Source: Hoeflea sp. BAL378 (GTDB taxonomy: Bacteria > Pseudomonadota > Alphaproteobacteria > Rhizobiales > Rhizobiaceae). From it: a stretch of DNA of 64,000 nucleotides. The stretch covers positions 1 to 64,000 of the forward strand of contig NZ_JRJG01000006.1 of the NCBI RefSeq assembly GCF_000759435.1, given 5' to 3'. Below, piece by piece: positions 43,423 to 51,543 of the stretch (its first letter is position 1; each line of letters opens with the position of its first letter). The notes beneath the pieces were generated by a model. It saw only the letters and a list, made by a program, of their open reading frames with translations. It searched no databases and was not told where the DNA came from. The position numbers were made by a program, and so were the translations under genes.

Positions 43423-44868
43423 ATGCAGCATCTATTTCGAAGAGGCGCCATGCTGGCGTTGATCAGCGCCGGCGCCATGATCGGCACGGCGGCCCATGCC
43501 CAGGACAAGTCGGAAGCGGACTGCGCCGCACTGCGCGATACCGTCTTCGAGGCCGGCTTCGTGACCTCGGCGCGGGTCGTTTCCGCCGAGGGGACTGCGC
43601 CGGCCTATTGCGAAGTCCGCGCCACGGCGTTGCCGGCAATTGCCATCGAGGTGCGGCTGCCGCTCTCGGGCTGGAACGGGCAATACTACCAGGTCGGCTG
43701 CGGCGGTTTCTGCGGCAGTCTCGGCGGCCGCAGCGGCTTCGTCAACGCCATGGGGCCGGGGCTCGAGAAGGGCTATGCGACGGCGACCACCGACAGCGGC
43801 CACCACGGGCTCACTGTCATCGATGCGGACTGGGCCGATGGCAATGTCAATGCCGAGCGGGACTGGGGCTGGCGCTCCATCGGCGAGACCAACCGCGTGG
43901 CGCAGCTGATGATCGAGGCGTTCTACGACAAGCCGTCGGACCAGGCGATCTTCCAGGGCTGCTCCACCGGCGGGCGGATGGCCCACATGGCGGCCTTGCG
44001 CTATCCCGAGATGTTCCAGGGCATCATCTCGGGGGCGCCGGCGCTCAATGAAACCGGCCTCGCCGGACCGGGGCTTGCCTGGCAGGTCCAGGCCAATACA
44101 GGTCCCGACGGCGAGCAGATCCTGAAGGCCGACAAGGTGGATCTGATCGCCGAGGAAGTGCTGCGCCAGTGCGACGGCGTCGACGGCAAGGAAGACAAAA
44201 CCATCGACGACCCGCGCGCCTGCACAATCGATCTCAGCACGATCACCTGCGAAGCCGGAGCCGAGGGCAATCAGTGCATTACGCCCGAGGAAAGGGAAGT
44301 GGTGGAGAAATGGCGCAAGTCGCCCGTCGATTCCTCCGGCAAGGTGCTGTTCGTCGGTGGCGTTCCGGAAGGTTCGGAACCGTTCTGGCGTGTTTGGCTG
44401 ACCGGGAATGAGGCCGGATCCCCCGCCCTCAATCCGCTCTTCGCCCAGACCTTCGGCTCCTACATGGCCTATCCGGAAGATCCCGGCCCGGCTTACAAGG
44501 CGACCGAGTTCGACTTCGACAAGGATCCGGCCCGCATGGCGGCGGCCGCCAAGATGTACAATGCCGACGATCCCGACCTCTCCGCCTTCCGCGAGGCGGG
44601 CGGCAAGATGATCGTCTGGCACGGCTGGGCCGATGCGATCGTCCCGCCCTATACCACGGTGGCTTGGCATGAGGCTGCGGCGGAGGCCGCGGGCGGCGCC
44701 GAGGAGCTTGCCAAGAACGTCAAACTCTTCATGATCCCTGGCCTCGACCATTGCGGCATCGCTGCCGGACCGAGCGGAGTAACCCAGGCGGACCTCGATC
44801 CGCTGGGTGCCTTGGAAACATGGATGGCGAGCGACGAAGCGCCGCAGAGCCTGATGGTCGGCAAATAA
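43423..44868 (+). CDS. Tannase/feruloyl esterase family protein, secreted
   Basis: 481 residues with a signal peptide cut near Ala-His-Ala-Gln (residue 27). The nucleophile motif GCSTGGR places Ser181; WHGWADAIVPP and GLDHCG supply the Asp and His. Paired cysteines (for example CGGFCG near residue 88) fit an exported, disulfide-bonded tannase-fold enzyme. A GGGAGGAGAAGG site precedes the ATG. Family members hydrolyse gallate, ferulate, terephthalate-monoester or related esters. As the last gene of the Liv-type operon, it probably frees the acid that the transporter imports. Confidence 0.9.
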   Translation: MQHLFRRGAMLALISAGAMIGTAAHAQDKSEADCAALRDTVFEAGFVTSARVVSAEGTAPAYCEVRATALPAIAIEVRLPLSGWNGQYYQVGCGGFCGSLGGRSGFVNAMGPGLEKGYATATTDSGHHGLTVIDADWADGNVNAERDWGWRSIGETNRVAQLMIEAFYDKPSDQAIFQGCSTGGRMAHMAALRYPEMFQGIISGAPALNETGLAGPGLAWQVQANTGPDGEQILKADKVDLIAEEVLRQCDGVDGKEDKTIDDPRACTIDLSTITCEAGAEGNQCITPEEREVVEKWRKSPVDSSGKVLFVGGVPEGSEPFWRVWLTGNEAGSPALNPLFAQTFGSYMAYPEDPGPAYKATEFDFDKDPARMAAAAKMYNADDPDLSAFREAGGKMIVWHGWADAIVPPYTTVAWHEAAAEAAGGAEELAKNVKLFMIPGLDHCGIAAGPSGVTQADLDPLGALETWMASDEAPQSLMVGK

Positions 44869-44894
44869 GCCAAGCTCAACGCCCGAGAAGACAG

Positions 44895-44924
44895 GGCACG
44901 GCGGCTCCGGTCGCCGTGCCTTTT
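44895..44924 (+). terminator. Rho-independent terminator between convergent genes
   Basis: GGCACGGCG and CGCCGTGCC form a 9-bp stem with an 8-base loop, followed by TTTT at 44921-44924. It is 26 bases after the esterase stop and before the convergent dehydrogenase stop at 44980. It probably ends the Liv-type operon. Confidence 0.7.
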
Positions 44925-44979
44925 CGTGTCGAAGGAGTATCCGCGCAGGCCATCGGAGTTGCTTGCGACGGTGCGCCGT

Positions 44980-45915
44980 TCAGTCCTGCGGTGGCCGCTT
45001 CGCCGCCAGCACCTGCCGCAGACGGATGTCGCGCTCCTTTACGAGCGCGCTCACGGAGCGATCCCCATAGGACTGCTCGACGGCTTCGGTCACGCGCGCC
45101 TGCAGGGCGGCGTCCGGCACCGGCGCCCCGAGCTCCCCCCAGAGCTTGTCCTGCATCGGCGCAAACATGTCCCAAAAACCCTGCATGCCCCGGTCGCCGC
45201 CGGCAAGGCGATAGGTGAGCAGCGGTCCCATCAACGCCCAGCGCGGACCGGGCCCCTCGCTGACGGCGCGATCGATGTCCTCGGCCGAGGCGACACCGGT
45301 CTCCAGTAGATGAACTGCTTCCCTGAAGATCGCTGCCTGCATGCGGTTGGCGATGTGGCCGTAGATCTCCTTGTTGAGCCGAACCGGGACCTTTCCAAGC
45401 TGCGTATAGAATTGTTCGGCCCGGTCCAGGGCCCAGGCTTGCGTGCGCGCGCCGGCGGCCAGTTCGACCAGCGGCACCAGATGCGGCGGGTTGAAGGGAT
45501 GGCCCAGCACCACCCGCTCGGGACGGGCGCAGGCGCTCTGCATGTCGCTCACCGAAATCGCCGAGGAGCTGGAGGCAATCACCACATCCGCGGGCGTGGC
45601 CGCGTCGATGCGGCGCATCAGCTCGATCTTCGCGTCCAGCCGTTCGATCGCGTTCTCCTGAACGAAGCCGGTTTGCGCGCAGGCAGCCTCGAGATCGGCC
45701 GCGAAGCGCAGCGTTCCGCGCTGCCCGCTGGCGAGAACGGATTGGGGCAGGGTAGGCCAGAACCGCTCGACCGCGGCTGTCAATTCGGCTTCCGCACCCT
45801 GACGAATATCGGTGGCGACCACGTCGAGGCCGTGCGCCAGGAAGAGGCAAGTCCAACTGGCGCCGATGATCCCAGTTCCGACCACTGTAACGTTACCGAT
45901 CTCTTCCTTCTGCAT
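44980..45915 (-). CDS. 3-hydroxyacyl-CoA dehydrogenase family protein (lambda-crystallin / carnitine dehydrogenase-like)
   Basis: 311 residues. NAD-binding GTGIIG at 13-18 with Asp at the end of strand 2 (VVATD). ASSSSAISVSDM and the catalytic GHPFNPPHLVPLVE His are typical of the L-3-hydroxyacyl-CoA dehydrogenase fold. Single-domain members of this size include L-carnitine 3-dehydrogenase, L-gulonate dehydrogenase and hydroxyacyl-CoA dehydrogenases. The start at 45915 has an AGGGGG site. It is convergent with the BKACE-containing operon. Carnitine dehydrogenase next to a dehydrocarnitine-cleaving BKACE is a known pairing, but other carnitine genes are absent, so this is only one option. Confidence 0.88.
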   Translation of the reverse strand: MQKEEIGNVTVVGTGIIGASWTCLFLAHGLDVVATDIRQGAEAELTAAVERFWPTLPQSVLASGQRGTLRFAADLEAACAQTGFVQENAIERLDAKIELMRRIDAATPADVVIASSSSAISVSDMQSACARPERVVLGHPFNPPHLVPLVELAAGARTQAWALDRAEQFYTQLGKVPVRLNKEIYGHIANRMQAAIFREAVHLLETGVASAEDIDRAVSEGPGPRWALMGPLLTYRLAGGDRGMQGFWDMFAPMQDKLWGELGAPVPDAALQARVTEAVEQSYGDRSVSALVKERDIRLRQVLAAKRPPQD

Positions 45916-46526
45916 GTGCCGTTCCCCCTGCTGCCGGCCCGGATCAGCGAGGTTGCCTTGCCCAGCCTGCTCCTGCAATCAACTGATTCTTCGATATATA
46001 TTGTTACCACGCAAACCTCCCGCATCGGTCACCATCGCGGGAGCGACCGAGAGTTGTCAATTCGGCAAGGCTGGGGAGCAACCCTCTACAATACAGGCTG
46101 TCAATAACTTGGAGCGGCCTGATGTTTTCCCTCGCGGCAGATATGTTAGGGGATCCATATTCGGCGATTGAGGCGATGGCTCATCTAAGGAGGGCCGCGC
46201 TGAAATGCAGCGCGCGACGTTTCCGTCGGCTGGGGAGAGACGAGACAGGCGGGGCAGGGCTTGATCAACAGAAATATTAGGGCCTTTGCCGGGTTCGGCC
46301 GCAGTCGAGAAGAGACTTTGATGCTTCACCCTTTCACGGAAAGGCGATCCAGGCTCTCCGCAAGCAACAGTACGGCTTTGAAACAGGTCAGCGCGGGCCG
46401 CGGTTCTAAGCCAGGGATCGGCTTCTTCGGCGCGGGATGGATCGGGCCGTCGCGGATGCGCTCCGGGGTCGAAACCGGGACGGCGAACAAAAAATAGGCA
46501 GCCCGGTCGTTCACACGCACAACCTG
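45916..46526. other. Non-coding stretch, no gene recognised (611 bp)
   Basis: It lies between the dehydrogenase start and the stop of matR. Small open frames exist on both strands but none shows a family motif. One exact 7-bp inverted repeat, CTCCCGC/GCGGGAG (46017-46043, 13-base loop), and an AT-rich TATATATTG run at 45995-46003 lie upstream of the dehydrogenase gene and may belong to its promoter region. The rest looks like decayed sequence; I could not identify a source. Confidence 0.5.
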
Positions 46527-47195
46527 TCACCCCGTTTTGAGCGATGCCATTTGCCGGTAACTGACCATGAGGTCGTTGAAGCGTTCGCCCTGGATGGCGA
46601 CATGGAGGCGCAGCGCCAGGGCGGTGGCCTTGGGATCGCCGCGCTGAAGCGCGGCGTAGACGGTGCGGTGCTCCCGCATTGACTGGGGCATGCGTCCACT
46701 GGTGCGCAATTGCATGCGGCGGTAGGGTTTGAGCCGCTTGTGCAGCCGAGCCGCTTCGCGCGCCAGGAATCGGTTTCCGCTAGCATCGTAGAGCAGATGG
46801 TGGAATTTTTCGTTCTCGCGGTAATATTCGTCGAAATCGCCCATCGCGATCGCCGCCTCGCAGGCGTCGATGGTCAGGCCGATGGCAACCATCTGGTCCT
46901 GCGTCACCCGCCGAGCCGCGCGGAACCCGCACATTGCCTCGATCTCGGCCATCACCTCGAACATCTCGACCAGTTCGACAAAGTCCGGATGCCTTATGAA
47001 GGCGCCGCGGCGGGCTTCGAGCGTCAGAAGCCCGGAGGCTGCGAGCGACTGGAACGCCTCGCGGAGCGGCGTCCGCGACACGCCGAACTGTTCGGCAAGC
47101 TTCACCTCGTCCAGCCGTTCGCCATCGGCGAACTCGCCGGTGACGATCATCTGCTCGATACGTTCGCGAACCGAATCTGCAATCCGTGGGCTCAT
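46527..47195 (-). CDS. matR: GntR-family (FCD) regulator of malonate catabolism, MatR-like
   Basis: 222 residues. The winged helix is at about 8-75 (RIEQMIVTGEFADGERLDE, then LAEQFGVSRTPLREAFQSL), and the FCD domain with its usual metal- or ligand-binding residues follows. The start at 47195 gives the expected short leader. It is divergent from a TRAP-matA-matB operon with a perfect TTGTATACAA palindrome between them, closely resembling the TCTTGTA/TACACGA site known for Rhizobium MatR. Malonate or malonyl-CoA is the expected effector. Confidence 0.85.
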   Translation of the reverse strand: MSPRIADSVRERIEQMIVTGEFADGERLDEVKLAEQFGVSRTPLREAFQSLAASGLLTLEARRGAFIRHPDFVELVEMFEVMAEIEAMCGFRAARRVTQDQMVAIGLTIDACEAAIAMGDFDEYYRENEKFHHLLYDASGNRFLAREAARLHKRLKPYRRMQLRTSGRMPQSMREHRTVYAALQRGDPKATALALRLHVAIQGERFNDLMVSYRQMASLKTG

Positions 47196-47240
47196 TGCGG
47201 CATCATCGCCGATCCGCAGAGAAATGCAAATCCAATATTT

Positions 47241-47250
47241 TTGTATACAA
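47241..47250. promoter_or_regulatory. TTGTATACAA palindrome, candidate MatR operator
   Basis: Perfect 10-bp palindrome in the 144-bp divergent region of matR and the TRAP operon, preceded by TT and followed by GGGG. A TTGACA hexamer at 47256-47261, just beside it toward the operon, could be a -35 box, though no clear -10 follows. Core and position match MatR-type sites. Confidence 0.65.
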
Positions 47251-47339
47251 GGGGTTTGACATTGCATTCCAAAGATGGTCCCCTCGATGGGTGCCAGGAC
47301 CGGAGGAGGTTCTGACAAACCATCTTCTGGGAGGTAGAT

Positions 47340-48335
47340 ATGAAACTAGGATTATCTTCGCTTGCGGGCATGCTCGCCGCATCCATCGCACTGACCGGCC
47401 TGGCGCAGGCCGAGACATTGAAGGCGTCGCACCAGTTTCCGGGCGGCAAGGGCGACGCGCGCGACGAAATGGTTCAGCTCTTCGCCAAGGAACTGGCGGC
47501 CGCAAATGTCGGCCTCGATGTTCAGGTCTATCCGGGCCAGTCGCTCTACAAGGCAAAGGAACAGTGGGGGGCGCTGACCAAGGGCCAGCTCGACATCACC
47601 TCGTTCCCGCTCGACTATGCTTCGGGACGGGTGCCGCAGTTTTCGGCCACGCTGATGCCCGGTCTGGTCCGCAACCATGACCGCGCCAAGCGGCTCAATT
47701 CGTCGCCCTTCATGACCGAGATCAAGAAGCTGATCGAGGACAACGGCGCCATCGTCATCGCCGACGCCTGGCTCGGCGGCGCCTTCGCATCGAAAAAGAA
47801 CTGCATTACCTCGCCGGAATCGATCAAGGGCCAGGTCACCCGCGCCGCGGGTCCCGCTTTTGAGCAGATGCTGGTCGGCGCCGGCGCCTCGATTTCCTCG
47901 ATGGCGTCATCCGAGATTTACACCGGCATGCAGACCGGCGTGCTCGACGCGACCAACACCTCGTCGGGCTCTTTCGTCTCCTACCGGCTTTACGAGCAGG
48001 TCACCTGCCTGACCGAGCCGGGCGAGAATTCGCTGTGGTTCATGTACGAGCCGATGCTGATCTCGAAGGAGACCTATGACCGGCTGACGCCGGAACAGCA
48101 GGAAGCCGTGATGGCGGCCGGCAAGAAGGCCGAGGAATATTTCGACAAGGAAGCAGCCGGTCTCGACGACAAGATGGTCGAGACCTTCAAGCAGGCCGGT
48201 GTCGAAGTGGTGTCGATGTCGAAGGAAGACTACGACGCCTGGCTGGCGATCGCCAAGGAGACGGCCTACAAGGAGTTCGCCGAGAAGGTGGACGGTGGCC
48301 AGAAGCTGATCGACGACGCGCTCGCGGTCGAATGA
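47340..48335 (+). CDS. matP: TRAP transporter solute-binding protein, probable malonate receptor
   Basis: 331 residues with a signal peptide ending near Ala-Gln-Ala-Glu (residue 22). DctP-family pattern with KGQVTRAAGPAFEQM near residue 161 (Arg for carboxylate contact) and MQTGVLDATNTSSGSF. First gene of the operon with the small and large TRAP permeases, malonyl-CoA decarboxylase and malonyl-CoA synthetase, so malonate is the likely ligand; a matPQM TRAP system is known in Sinorhizobium. Followed by a hairpin at 48345-48366. Confidence 0.88.
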   Translation: MKLGLSSLAGMLAASIALTGLAQAETLKASHQFPGGKGDARDEMVQLFAKELAAANVGLDVQVYPGQSLYKAKEQWGALTKGQLDITSFPLDYASGRVPQFSATLMPGLVRNHDRAKRLNSSPFMTEIKKLIEDNGAIVIADAWLGGAFASKKNCITSPESIKGQVTRAAGPAFEQMLVGAGASISSMASSEIYTGMQTGVLDATNTSSGSFVSYRLYEQVTCLTEPGENSLWFMYEPMLISKETYDRLTPEQQEAVMAAGKKAEEYFDKEAAGLDDKMVETFKQAGVEVVSMSKEDYDAWLAIAKETAYKEFAEKVDGGQKLIDDALAVE

Positions 48336-48344
48336 TCAGGAGGT

Positions 48345-48366
48345 GAGGGGAGGTCCGCCTCCCCTC
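48345..48366 (+). other. 9-bp intercistronic hairpin after matP
   Basis: GAGGGGAGG and CCTCCCCTC pair around a TCCG loop, starting 9 bases after the matP stop. No T-tract follows and the operon continues at 48412. Same layout as the other binding-protein genes here. Confidence 0.7.
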
Positions 48367-48411
48367 GTCCCCATCAAATCCCGATCCCACCATTTGTTCA
48401 GGACTGACTAG

Positions 48412-48909
48412 ATGAATCGGTTTGTTTCGATGGTCGAAGCGTTGTCGCGACTGTGCGGACTGACGTCGATGCTGCTGATTGCCGCGTCAACCCTCGTCGT
48501 CTCCCAGATGGTATTCATGCGCTATTTCCTTGGCGCCTCCACCATCTGGCAGACAGAGTTCGTGGTCTACGCCATGATCGCCTCCACCTTCATCGGAGCG
48601 CCCTACGTGCTGATGCTCAGGGGACATGTCTCGGTCGATCTTCTGCCCAACATGCTCGGCGGCAATGGCAAGCGTATCCTTGACGTCCTGGCCGCAACTC
48701 TGAGCCTGATGTTCTGCGGCCTGCTCGGCTGGTCCGGCTGGCACTATTTCTACGAAGCGCTGTCGAGGGGCTGGACCACCGATACGGTCTGGGCGCTGCC
48801 GCTTTGGATCCCGCTGCTGCCTTTGCCGCTCGGCATCATCATCCTGTGCCTGCAATATGTCGTTGAGATCCACAAGAACTGGACCGACGCCGGGGAGACC
48901 TCCGCATGA
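48412..48909 (+). CDS. matQ: TRAP transporter small permease (DctQ type)
   Basis: 165 residues with four hydrophobic helices. QMVFMRYFLGASTIWQTEF and the IGAPYVLMLRGHVSVDLLP loop are typical DctQ sequences. The stop overlaps the large permease start by ATGA. Partner of MatM in malonate uptake by context. Confidence 0.87.
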   Translation: MNRFVSMVEALSRLCGLTSMLLIAASTLVVSQMVFMRYFLGASTIWQTEFVVYAMIASTFIGAPYVLMLRGHVSVDLLPNMLGGNGKRILDVLAATLSLMFCGLLGWSGWHYFYEALSRGWTTDTVWALPLWIPLLPLPLGIIILCLQYVVEIHKNWTDAGETSA

Positions 48910-50222
48910 GCCCGCTTGAAATCGGACTTCTTATTCTGGTGGTCCTGATAGCGCTGTTCGCCATCGGTATGCCGATCGCCTTTGCGCTGGGCGCCGTTTC
49001 CATCGGGACATTGTTGCTCATCGACGGGTTCCGGTCGCTCGACATTTTGGGCGAGACCTTCTTTTCGGGTCTCAATTCGTTCACGTTGGTGTCGATCCCG
49101 ATGTTCATCCTGATGGGGGCCGCGGTCTCCAATTCGCCGGCCGGCAAGGACCTCTACGAGGCGCTCGACCGGTGGCTCAACCGGGTTCCCGGGGGGCTTG
49201 TGCTGTCCAACCTCGGCGCCTGCTCGATCTTCTCCGCCCTTTCCGGGTCGTCGCCCGCAACTTGCGCCGCCATCGGCAAGATGGGCATTCCCGAAATGCG
49301 CAAGCGCGGCTACCCCGACGAGATCTCCGCCGGTTCGATCGCCGCCGGCGGCACCCTTGGCATCCTTATTCCGCCGTCGATAACCATGATCGTCTACGGC
49401 ATCTCGACCGAGACCTCGATCGGCCGGCTGTTTCTGGCCGGCGTGATCCCGGGGCTGATGCTGACGGCCATCTTCATGGCTTGGACACTCTATTCCTGCT
49501 GGCGCAGCGGGCTGAAACTGTCGGACGTTACCCAGCACTATTCCCTCCGGCAGAAATTCGAGATCCTGCCGCGGGTGCTGCCGTTCCTGGCTATCGTCGT
49601 CGGCATCCTGTTCGTGCTTTACGGTGGGGTGGCCACGCCATCGGAAGCCGCCGGCGTCGGCGCGCTGTTCTGCCTCGTGCTGGTGATCGTGGTCTACAAG
49701 ATGTTCTCGGCCAGGCCGTTCATCTCGATGTTCCGCGATTCGACGCGGGAATCGGTGATGATCATGATGATCATCGCAGCCTCGGAACTGTTCGCCTTCA
49801 CCCTGTCCTCGACCTTCGTCACCCAGAGCATCGCCGGCTGGATCTCGGATCTCGAGGTCAACCGCTGGGTGCTGATGGCGATCATCAACGTGTTTCTGCT
49901 GATCGCCGGCTTTTTCCTGCCGCCGGTGGCGGTGATCCTGATGACCGCGCCGATCCTGCTGCCGATCATCACCAGTGCCGGCTTCGACCCCTACTGGTTC
50001 GCCGTGATCCTGACCATCAACATGGAAATCGGGCTGATCACCCCGCCAGTGGGGCTTAATCTCTACGTCATCAACTCGATTGCGCCCGACATATCGCTCG
50101 GCACCATCCTGCGCGGCTCGCTGCCCTATGTCCTGTGCATGATCTTCGCTATCGTGCTCTTGTGCATCTTTCCGTCGATCGCCACCTTCCTGCCCGACCT
50201 GGTAATGGGAGGCGCGCTTTGA
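48906..50222 (+). CDS. matM: TRAP transporter large permease (DctM type)
   Basis: 438 residues with about twelve helices. FTLVSIPMFILMGAAVSNS, ALSGSSPATCAAIGKMGIPEM and GGTLGILIPPSITMIVYG are DctM signatures, and PPVGLNLYVI lies near the C-terminus. Coupled to the small permease by ATGA and to matA by a TTGA overlap. Confidence 0.9.
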   Translation: MSPLEIGLLILVVLIALFAIGMPIAFALGAVSIGTLLLIDGFRSLDILGETFFSGLNSFTLVSIPMFILMGAAVSNSPAGKDLYEALDRWLNRVPGGLVLSNLGACSIFSALSGSSPATCAAIGKMGIPEMRKRGYPDEISAGSIAAGGTLGILIPPSITMIVYGISTETSIGRLFLAGVIPGLMLTAIFMAWTLYSCWRSGLKLSDVTQHYSLRQKFEILPRVLPFLAIVVGILFVLYGGVATPSEAAGVGALFCLVLVIVVYKMFSARPFISMFRDSTRESVMIMMIIAASELFAFTLSSTFVTQSIAGWISDLEVNRWVLMAIINVFLLIAGFFLPPVAVILMTAPILLPIITSAGFDPYWFAVILTINMEIGLITPPVGLNLYVINSIAPDISLGTILRGSLPYVLCMIFAIVLLCIFPSIATFLPDLVMGGAL

Positions 50223-51541
50223 ACCGGCCGGGCTTCTTCTACGACCTGCTGTCAACCCTGTTCGAAAGGCCCGGCCTCGCCCGCGTCAAGGGCGACGGCC
50301 GATCGATCTCCGCGCTCTGCGAGGCTCTCATCACCACGTCGAGCGAGGGGGCGTCCTACACCATGGGGCAGCAGATCTTGTCCCGCTTCAGCGAACTCAC
50401 GCCGGAGGCGGAAGTCGAGTTCTTCCACTATCTCACCGAGCAGATGGACATCGACACCGAGCGGTTGCAGGTGTCGATCGCAGAATATCAGAACGACCGG
50501 TCGCCGGAGAACCTCAGCGTGCTGTTGGAGGCCGCCGAGCCCAAGCGACAGGAGCTGTTGCGCCGCATCAACCGGGTTCCCGGCGCCACCGGCGAACTGG
50601 TGAAGATGCGTGCCCGTCTGCTCAAGCTGCTCAAGGACAATCCGGCCTTCGGTCGGACCGACCTGGATTTCCAGCACCTCTTCGGCTCCTGGTTCAACCG
50701 CGGCTTTCTGGTCCCGCGACGAATCCACTGGCAGAGCCCGGCCAACATTCTCGAAAAAATCATCAAGTACGAAGCCGTCCATGCCATTGATGACTGGGAT
50801 GATCTGCGACGTCGGGTCCAGCCTTCCGACCGGCGTTGCTATGCCTTTTTCCACCCCGCCATGCCCGACGATCCGCTGATCTTCGTCGAAGTGGCGCTGG
50901 TCAGGGGCGTGCCGGGTTCGGTTCAGGCGATCCTTGCGGAAAACCGCGAAATCCTGAGTGCCGACACCGCCGACACTGCCGTCTTCTACTCCATATCCAA
51001 CTGCCAGGCGGGGCTGCGCGGCGTGTCCTTCGGCAATTCCCTGATCAAGCAGGTGGTGGAGGATCTGCAAGCAGAACTGAAATCGATCAACACCTTCGTC
51101 ACACTTTCGCCCATTCCCGGCTTCGGACGTTGGCTGCGGCACAGGGTGTCGGAAAAGCCGAATGAAGGCGCTGCCGCCGAGGACCTCGAGAAAGCGATGG
51201 ACACGGGTGATCTTGGCGCACTCAAGGATCAGTCCCAATGGCTGCGCAGGCAGGCCGCGACCTATCTGATCAACCAGAAGGATCCGAAGGGCCTGCCTCT
51301 CGATCCGGTGGCACGGTTCCACCTAAACAATGGGGCGATGGTGCACGACATCCACGCGGGCGCCGATCTTTCCCCCAACGGCCTTCGGCAGTCCTGCGGG
51401 GTGATGGTCAATTATCTCTACAATCTGAAAAAGATCGGGCAATTCCACGAAGGCTTTGCCGAGAACCACACGGTCTTTGCGTCAAGGGACGTGAAATTGC
51501 TGGCCGATGCAGCGGCCACCCAAAGCAACGGCAGGAAATGA
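50219..51541 (+). CDS. matA: Malonyl-CoA decarboxylase
   Basis: 440 residues started at TTG 50219, which overlaps the matM stop (TTGA) and has a GGGAGG site about 7 bases upstream; the first ATG in frame would cut into the conserved N-terminus. The N-terminal helical domain (residues ~1-150) and C-terminal GNAT-like domain match MCD. The conserved RFHLNNGAMVHDIH and ADLSPNGLRQSCGVMVNYLY segments hold the catalytic His and Ser region. Converts malonyl-CoA to acetyl-CoA and CO2 in the cytoplasm. Directly followed by matB. Confidence 0.93.
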   Translation: MNRPGFFYDLLSTLFERPGLARVKGDGRSISALCEALITTSSEGASYTMGQQILSRFSELTPEAEVEFFHYLTEQMDIDTERLQVSIAEYQNDRSPENLSVLLEAAEPKRQELLRRINRVPGATGELVKMRARLLKLLKDNPAFGRTDLDFQHLFGSWFNRGFLVPRRIHWQSPANILEKIIKYEAVHAIDDWDDLRRRVQPSDRRCYAFFHPAMPDDPLIFVEVALVRGVPGSVQAILAENREILSADTADTAVFYSISNCQAGLRGVSFGNSLIKQVVEDLQAELKSINTFVTLSPIPGFGRWLRHRVSEKPNEGAAAEDLEKAMDTGDLGALKDQSQWLRRQAATYLINQKDPKGLPLDPVARFHLNNGAMVHDIHAGADLSPNGLRQSCGVMVNYLYNLKKIGQFHEGFAENHTVFASRDVKLLADAAATQSNGRK

Positions 51542-51543
51542 AC

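Noticed and set aside
46057-46530. A 157-codon open frame upstream of matR
   Set aside because: No family motif, no good ribosome site, and an unusual Pro/Arg/Ser-rich composition; treated as non-coding.
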